A DNA stretch of 55,834 nucleotides. Origin: an uncultured Spirochaetota bacterium. GTDB lineage: Bacteria; Spirochaetota; Spirochaetia; JAFGXN01. Under the pieces are notes generated by a model. The model had not been told where the DNA came from. It was given only the letters and a program-made list of their open reading frames with translations, and ran no database searches. The stretch spans positions 1 to 55,834 of the forward strand of contig CALXOJ010000012.1 of the NCBI GenBank assembly GCA_944390005.1, given 5' to 3'. The position numbers were made by a program, and so were the translations under genes. Below, one piece after another: positions 51,476-55,834 of the stretch. Position 1 is the first letter of the stretch, and every line of letters starts with the position of its first letter.

Positions 51476-52474
51476 ATGAGTATTAAGATTGCTTTTTTTG
51501 ATGCAAAACCGTATGATATTGCGTTTTTTGATGCGGAAAACAAAAAATACGGTTTTGAAATCAAATATTTTGAATCGCGATTGTCGTTTGATACAGCGCT
51601 TTTGGCAGCCGGGTTCGATGCGGTGTGCGTTTTTGTCAACGATCATCTGGATGCGGCAACCATCGATCGCCTTTACGATCAGGGACTGCGTTTGGCGGTT
51701 TTGCGCTGCGCCGGATTCAACAATGTTGATTTGGAAGCCGCCAAAGGCAAACTGACGGTTTTAAGGGTTCCGGCGTATTCGCCGCATGCCGTTGCCGAAT
51801 ACGCATTGGCGTTGATTCTGACTTTAAACAGAAAGACCCACAAAGCGTATCAGCGAACGAGGGAAAACAATTTCCGCATCAACGGACTCCTTGGCTTCGA
51901 TCTTTGCGGCAAAACCATCGGTATCATCGGAACGGGAAAAATCGGATTGACGTTTATCGAAGTGCTTTCCGGTTTGGGAATGCGGATTTTGGCATACGAC
52001 TCCTTTCCGAATGCGGAGCTTCAGGAACAGTACGGCTTCACTTATGCTGATCTCGATACGCTGTATCAGGAGTCGGACATTATCTCTCTTCACTGTCCGC
52101 TGACCGATCAAACGTATCATATGATTAACGAAGAGAGTCTTTCGAAAATGAAAGACGGCATCATGCTCATTAACACCGGACGCGGTGCTCTGATTGATTC
52201 GAAGGCGTTGATTGCGGCGTTGAAATCCAAAAAAATCGGTTCGGCGGCGCTCGACGTGTACGAAGAAGAGGAAAATTACTTTTTCGAGGATATTTCGGAT
52301 GAGGTCATGGAAGATGATACGTTAGCGCGGCTTCTTTCTTTTAATAACGTGTTGATTACCTCTCATCAGGGATTTTTTACAAAAGAAGCTGAGCAAAATA
52401 TTGCGGCTGTGACGCTGAAGAATGTCGATGCGTTTTTCCACAGAGGAGATACTTCCGCAACGGAAGTTAAATAA
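51476..52474 (+). CDS. ldhA: D-lactate dehydrogenase
   Basis: A 332-residue D-2-hydroxyacid dehydrogenase of the LdhA type. LRCAGFNNVDLEAA and VPAYSPHAVAEYALAL are substrate-domain signatures, GIIGTGKIG the NAD loop, INTGRGALID the catalytic Arg, DVYEEEENYFFED the Glu and LITSHQGFFT the His. It reduces pyruvate to D-lactate in fermentation. ATG 51476 is preceded by AAAGGAGG. Confidence 0.9.
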   Translation: MSIKIAFFDAKPYDIAFFDAENKKYGFEIKYFESRLSFDTALLAAGFDAVCVFVNDHLDAATIDRLYDQGLRLAVLRCAGFNNVDLEAAKGKLTVLRVPAYSPHAVAEYALALILTLNRKTHKAYQRTRENNFRINGLLGFDLCGKTIGIIGTGKIGLTFIEVLSGLGMRILAYDSFPNAELQEQYGFTYADLDTLYQESDIISLHCPLTDQTYHMINEESLSKMKDGIMLINTGRGALIDSKALIAALKSKKIGSAALDVYEEEENYFFEDISDEVMEDDTLARLLSFNNVLITSHQGFFTKEAEQNIAAVTLKNVDAFFHRGDTSATEVK

Positions 52475-52494
52475 ATCAAATAAATAATGTAAAA

Positions 52495-52516
52495 CAAACG
52501 CTTTTAAAAGCGTTTG
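52495..52516 (-). terminator. palindrome serving as terminator
   Basis: CAAACGCTTTT and its complement form a perfect 22-base palindrome. On the minus strand TTTTAC follows, so it may end the beta-propeller gene; it has no T run on the plus strand after ldhA. The 52517-52631 bases hold nothing else I can call. Confidence 0.55.
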
Positions 52517-52631
52517 CTGCGTACCAAGACTTCGCGCGGTTTGCTTCCGTTTTATAAAAATCGATGCAAACCGCGCTTCTTTGCAGTCTGCGGCAATTTA
52601 AGGCAAGCGGGCGTCTCCTCTGTCGGATTTG

Positions 52632-54194
52632 TCACTCTTCCCAACGGAAAACAATCAATCCCTGCCCATTGGAGGCAACATACACTGTTTGATCATCACC
52701 GTCGGCGTTGACCTGAACGGCTGCATCGGTCACCCGTGTCTCCTCAAAAGCTGTCAAAACGTTGTGGTAAGTGACCCACGAATCAACCAAATCGGCGGAA
52801 GTAAATGTCAGTCCTGTAACATCGGTATATTGACGCAGTTCGGCAATGCTCAGACCGCACTCCGTTCCCGCATAGAAAAGTTTTGTTTTTCCCGAATTGA
52901 TTTGTCCGAAACGCAGAAAGGAAACGTTATTCGACTCCATTCCCGCCAATACCATTCCGTTGTCATACTCTTCGATATAATCAACACTCTTTTCATTGAC
53001 AAAACCGTCAACCTCATCCGTTCCGTCGGAGTCGTACTCCTTCCACAGCCGTACCGCCGGCCGCCGAATCAATCGCGCCGACTCATAAGCCGCCGCTGTT
53101 CCGTTTTCATCCGGCCGCACTGCTGAAGAAAAAACAGTTGAACCGTCGGTTGACGCTGCATAGCGGAAGCGGCCGAAATCATCCAAAAACGGAATATCGT
53201 CGGAAACATCGCGGTCCCCGATTTTGCCGCCGTGAGAGGTCAAAGAAATTCCGTCGGCCGTCGCTGCAAAAATTCCGAATGACTGCACCGAAACGCGGCG
53301 CACAAAACGGCTGCGCAGTGTCCAGTCTGCTTCCGCCGCGCGGTTTTCGTCAATTGCATTGCGGAAATCACCCGCCGCTTCGGAAGAAAAAAAGTACCAC
53401 GGTCTCAAATAAGACTCCCAAACCGGCTGCCAGTCGGCAAATGAAGCCGGCCGCGGCGTATAAGCCAACCCGCCGCCGAAAGTCGCCGCATAAATAACAC
53501 CTTCATAAACACAAATATCGCATACCGTTGAAGATTTCAAACTGCCTGTGTAATACGGTTCGATTTTAATCAAGCCTGCCGTGTCTGCAAACGCCGCATC
53601 CGCCGTTTCTGCCGCTTTGTAACCGTCGTAAGTTAAATCACCGGCGCCTGTGTAGAGTTTAAAGTCGCTGCCGGGAACATGGATCCACGAAGCGCCGCCG
53701 TCCTCGGAGACATAAAACCCGTTTTGATAAGTTCCCGCATAAAGAACGCCGTTTTCATCGGAGGTGATGCAAAGAAACTGAACGGCGGCGCCGCTGCCTG
53801 TCGGATCGAGTTTTTCGGCACTGCTTCCGTCCGGAAGCGACAGCCTGAAAAGTCCTTTGTCGGCAGCGGCAAACAAAACATTCCCCGAAACCGCGTCGTC
53901 GACTGCATGCAGCCCGAAAACCCGCACGTTTTCGCCGGTCTGCAGCCCTTCCATTTCGACAGGCTGCAGGCTGTCTCCCGACAGCCGCAGCAGTCCCTGC
54001 TGCGAACCGGCGAAAACTGTGCCGCCGGCAATTTCCGTTGAGTAAAAAATATTGGTCGGTGAATTGCCGGCGTACGTGGTGTACGCTGTCTGCCGTTTCA
54101 TCATTTTTCCGCCAAGGGTGTTGTGAATATTTGGTTCTGTGCCGCAGCCGCCGAGAAAAAAAGCAGCTGTCAACAAAAAGAAAAAGAATCTCAT
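52632..54194 (-). CDS. beta-propeller lipoprotein
   Basis: A 520-residue lipoprotein with lipobox FLGGC (~13-17). The mature part is a string of beta-propeller blades of the BNR/WD-like sort. GTVFAGSQQGLLRL, NVLFAAADKGLFRL, GVLYAGTYQNGFYVSEDGG, VIYAATFGGGLAYT and TVYVASNGQGLIVF repeat the pattern of a strand, a short turn and a second strand. An Asp-box-like SEDGGASW is present. It is probably envelope-located and of unknown ligand. It has no close operon partner; radC lies 40 bases upstream on the same strand. Confidence 0.75.
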   Translation of the reverse strand: MRFFFFLLTAAFFLGGCGTEPNIHNTLGGKMMKRQTAYTTYAGNSPTNIFYSTEIAGGTVFAGSQQGLLRLSGDSLQPVEMEGLQTGENVRVFGLHAVDDAVSGNVLFAAADKGLFRLSLPDGSSAEKLDPTGSGAAVQFLCITSDENGVLYAGTYQNGFYVSEDGGASWIHVPGSDFKLYTGAGDLTYDGYKAAETADAAFADTAGLIKIEPYYTGSLKSSTVCDICVYEGVIYAATFGGGLAYTPRPASFADWQPVWESYLRPWYFFSSEAAGDFRNAIDENRAAEADWTLRSRFVRRVSVQSFGIFAATADGISLTSHGGKIGDRDVSDDIPFLDDFGRFRYAASTDGSTVFSSAVRPDENGTAAAYESARLIRRPAVRLWKEYDSDGTDEVDGFVNEKSVDYIEEYDNGMVLAGMESNNVSFLRFGQINSGKTKLFYAGTECGLSIAELRQYTDVTGLTFTSADLVDSWVTYHNVLTAFEETRVTDAAVQVNADGDDQTVYVASNGQGLIVFRWEE

Positions 54195-54234
54195 GAAAAC
54201 GCCTCATTTTATTATAACACAAAACCGGAAAATT

Positions 54235-54915
54235 TCAACGTTCCGGCATTAAGTCGTTTTCGAGAAACGAAAAATAATCCCATCCGTTGAAAACAATATG
54301 GTCGAGGAGTCGGATCCCCAGTAAATCGCCCGCTTTTCTCAATGTTTCAGTGATTTTTTTATCGTCCTCGCTCGGAATCAACCGACCCGACGGATGGTTG
54401 TGGGCGACAATTACAGCGCCTGCCCGTCTTTTTACGGCGTCGGAAAATACTTCACGCGGATGAGTGAGAGTTTTGTTTAACAAACCCGTTGTTACCGGTC
54501 GGACGCAAAGGATTTCGTTGGCGCCGTTAAGCAGAACCGAAAGAAAAGTTTCTTGACTGCGGTCTCCGTAATGAAGTAAAAACGGAACAACATCGCGGGG
54601 GCACGAAATGACTTTTTTCGTCGGGCAAAGGTAGCGGCGCGCCAATTCGAATGCAGCCGCAATCAATGACGCCTTCGCCAAACCGATGCCGGAAACCGAT
54701 TGCAATTTTTCGATGTCGGAAAAGTCGAAAGTTTTGTCACAGTAATCTTGCAGCCGCTGTGCCAAATCGCGAACGCCGCACTGTTTATTCCCGCTGCCAA
54801 GAAGCAGTGCGAAAAGTTCTTTGTCCGTCAAAGCAGAGATTCCGTATTGGCTTGCCCGCTCACGCGGAAGCAGCTCCGAAGGAGGATGAATGTAAACAAT
54901 AGTCTTTCTCTTCAT
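54235..54915 (-). CDS. radC: RadC/JAMM-domain protein
   Basis: A 226-residue protein with an N-terminal helix-hairpin-helix region (LQSVSGIGLAKASLIAAAFE) and the JAMM metal site VAHNHPSGRLIPSEDD. Despite the name, its role in DNA repair is not established. The ATG at 54915 has no ribosome site; TAATAA lies eight bases upstream, again suggesting a near-leaderless mRNA, although the -35 is weak. Confidence 0.9.
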   Translation of the reverse strand: MKRKTIVYIHPPSELLPRERASQYGISALTDKELFALLLGSGNKQCGVRDLAQRLQDYCDKTFDFSDIEKLQSVSGIGLAKASLIAAAFELARRYLCPTKKVISCPRDVVPFLLHYGDRSQETFLSVLLNGANEILCVRPVTTGLLNKTLTHPREVFSDAVKRRAGAVIVAHNHPSGRLIPSEDDKKITETLRKAGDLLGIRLLDHIVFNGWDYFSFLENDLMPER

Positions 54916-55004
54916 AACTAAGATTATTAATGGGCAAAAAAGAGATTTTCGACAAATTTTATTTAACTTATAGTTCTCCTCTGTTCAAATATTATGAAAT
55001 GTAT

Positions 55005-55010
55005 TATAGT
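55005..55010 (+). promoter_or_regulatory. -10 box of the last lipoprotein gene, leaderless
   Basis: TATAGT ends six bases before the ATG at 55017. The -35 is weak (TGTTCA at 17 bases). Confidence 0.5.
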
Positions 55011-55016
55011 GAAAAT

Positions 55017-55834
55017 ATGAAAAAGAGTCGAATCGGAGCAATTATCGTTCTTGTTTCTGCATTGTGTTTTTCGTGCGCATTGGGAGACGAAACGGCGGCA
55101 ACTGTCAATTTTTGGGATTTTAAAAATGCGGCGGTAAAAGATTGGAAAGACAATCCGGCATCGTTTTTGCCGGTCGACTTCTCTGACACGGAACTGACGG
55201 CCGATTTGATTGAAACGTACGGAACAGGAAGCCGTTTTGCGCGATTGTCAGAGAGAAAGGCTGAGACGCCGAAACTTCTCTTTGGAGATCCTGAAGACAA
55301 TTACTTCGGAAATCAGTACTATTACAAATATTACACAGCCGAGAAACCGCTTGAATCGGCGTTGGGAACGTGGACGGGATCGGTTTTGTACGTTGTTTAT
55401 TCCGTTGCCAATCCGATTGTAGAAATGGTGTCTGCGGGTTCGGGCATCGATACTATTTACTGTGTTTTTATGGCGGTTGCTGAACGGGACAATAAAGCTA
55501 CTCCGGGAAAAATCGAAATCAGAGTCGATATGGACTGCATGACAAAGATTATTTTGGCGGGATATTCATATTTTTATCCCCGTTTGGAAGAAGGCAAAGA
55601 AATTCAACGCGTTTATGCCGCCAATTTGGAAGGAATGTACATGACCGGATTTGACGTGGCTTTTTCGAATAAAGATTCTGCTGCGGGAAGCGGTTCGACT
55701 GAAAGCGGTTCGACTGAAAGCGGTTCGACTGAAAGCGGTTCGACTGAAAGCGGTTCGACTGAAAGCGGTTCAACTGAAAGCGGTTCAACTGAAAGCGGTT
55801 CAACTGAAAGCGGTTCAACTGAAAGCGGTTCAAC
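55017..55834 (+). CDS. lipoprotein with GSTES repeat tail, 3' end outside the window
   Basis: At least 272 codons with no stop before the window ends. A lipobox ALCFSC (~15-20) follows the signal. The globular part (~25-222) has FLPVDFSDTELTADLIETYG near the start and LEGMYMTGFDVAFSN at its end; I know no family. From residue ~226 the protein turns into perfect Gly-Ser-Thr-Glu-Ser repeats, a flexible hydrophilic tail. The start ATG 55017 has no ribosome site but lies just after a -10 box. Confidence 0.8.
   Translation, partial: MKKSRIGAIIVLVSALCFSCALGDETAATVNFWDFKNAAVKDWKDNPASFLPVDFSDTELTADLIETYGTGSRFARLSERKAETPKLLFGDPEDNYFGNQYYYKYYTAEKPLESALGTWTGSVLYVVYSVANPIVEMVSAGSGIDTIYCVFMAVAERDNKATPGKIEIRVDMDCMTKIILAGYSYFYPRLEEGKEIQRVYAANLEGMYMTGFDVAFSNKDSAAGSGSTESGSTESGSTESGSTESGSTESGSTESGSTESGSTESGSTESGS
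55692..55834 (+). repeat. 15-bp tandem repeat coding GSTES
   Basis: Nine and a half copies of GGTTCGACTGAAAGC are visible and the array continues past the window. The first five use TCG and the remaining copies TCA for serine, an otherwise silent difference that divides the array into two blocks. Confidence 0.95.

Noticed and set aside
55549-55833. Minus-strand open frame rich in NRFQL/NRFQS repeats
   Set aside because: It is the complement of the GSTES repeat array. The plus-strand frame has a lipobox, a start after a -10 box and a globular domain, whereas the minus frame is only repeat.
1-55834. tRNA, rRNA or riboswitch genes
   Set aside because: I looked for cloverleaf-like and known leader folds in the intergenic stretches, including those before ilvB, trpB, aroF and purQ, and saw none that I could support.

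Overview
The window reads as chromosomal DNA of an anaerobic, double-membraned bacterium with moderate GC, most probably a spirochaete (Treponema or a relative). This is an inference. The grounds are many short lipoproteins with relaxed lipoboxes in which Ser precedes the Cys, a trimeric NADH/ferredoxin [FeFe] hydrogenase, several paralogous cell-envelope lipoproteins, a homopolymeric G tract in front of a lipoprotein gene, and no respiratory-chain genes. I found no rRNA, tRNA, CRISPR array or intact insertion sequence.

Layout. Positions 1-860 hold the tail of an Rpn-family nuclease gene, a block of decayed 57-bp repeats and a broken reading frame. Positions 951-4439 hold a soluble [FeFe]-hydrogenase/chemoreceptor fusion, a hypothetical gene and a lipoprotein. 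Positions 4552-13002 form a restriction/defence locus with its own promoter: C5 cytosine methyltransferase, a protein with two GHKL ATPase domains, a receiver-domain protein, an McrB-like AAA+ motor and a DUF2357/PD-(D/E)XK nuclease. Positions 13250-14836 hold an exported flavodoxin, a cyclophilin-like lipoprotein and a DUF4405 membrane protein. Positions 14894-31668 are metabolic and housekeeping: TrpB2, Bax-inhibitor-like protein, RecA-like ATPase plus membrane Nudix, ferredoxin, DUF4349 lipoprotein, adenosine deaminase, rhomboid, polyprenyl synthase, HisA, HisIE, MTA/SAH nucleosidase, SerC, SerA, BirA, an MFS carrier and PurQ. Positions 32027-38157 hold DAHP synthase and the hydrogenase operon hydC-GHKL-2Fe2S-hydB-hydA. 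Positions 38404-40811 are a lipoprotein cluster. Positions 40998-47509 hold Icd, a BamE-like exported protein, an AroD-AroE fusion, a hydroxyacid dehydrogenase and IlvH/IlvB. Positions 47762-55834 hold RlmE, an NlpC/P60-like protein, an ankyrin protein, a beta-barrel candidate, D-lactate dehydrogenase, a beta-propeller lipoprotein, RadC and a lipoprotein that runs off the window with a GSTES repeat tail.

How the genes work together. SerC and SerA give serine; DAHP synthase, AroDE and TrpB2 belong to aromatic synthesis; IlvBH and a hydroxyacid dehydrogenase form an operon; HisA and HisIE form an operon. The trimeric hydrogenase disposes of NADH and ferredoxin electrons as H2 (or the reverse), and the hydrogenase/chemoreceptor fusion may report H2 to the chemotaxis machinery.

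The most unusual part is the defence locus. It combines an LlaJI/BsuMI-like architecture (C5 methyltransferase plus McrB/McrC-like restriction pair) with an inserted two-component-like pair. Base composition changes sharply inside the mcrB gene near 9638. The methyltransferase, the signalling pair and the McrB N-terminal domain therefore look like one AT-rich imported cassette joined to an AAA+ motor and nuclease of genome-like composition. A second theme is that many genes have a good sigma-70-type promoter whose -10 box lies only 6-9 bases before the start codon, which implies leaderless mRNAs.
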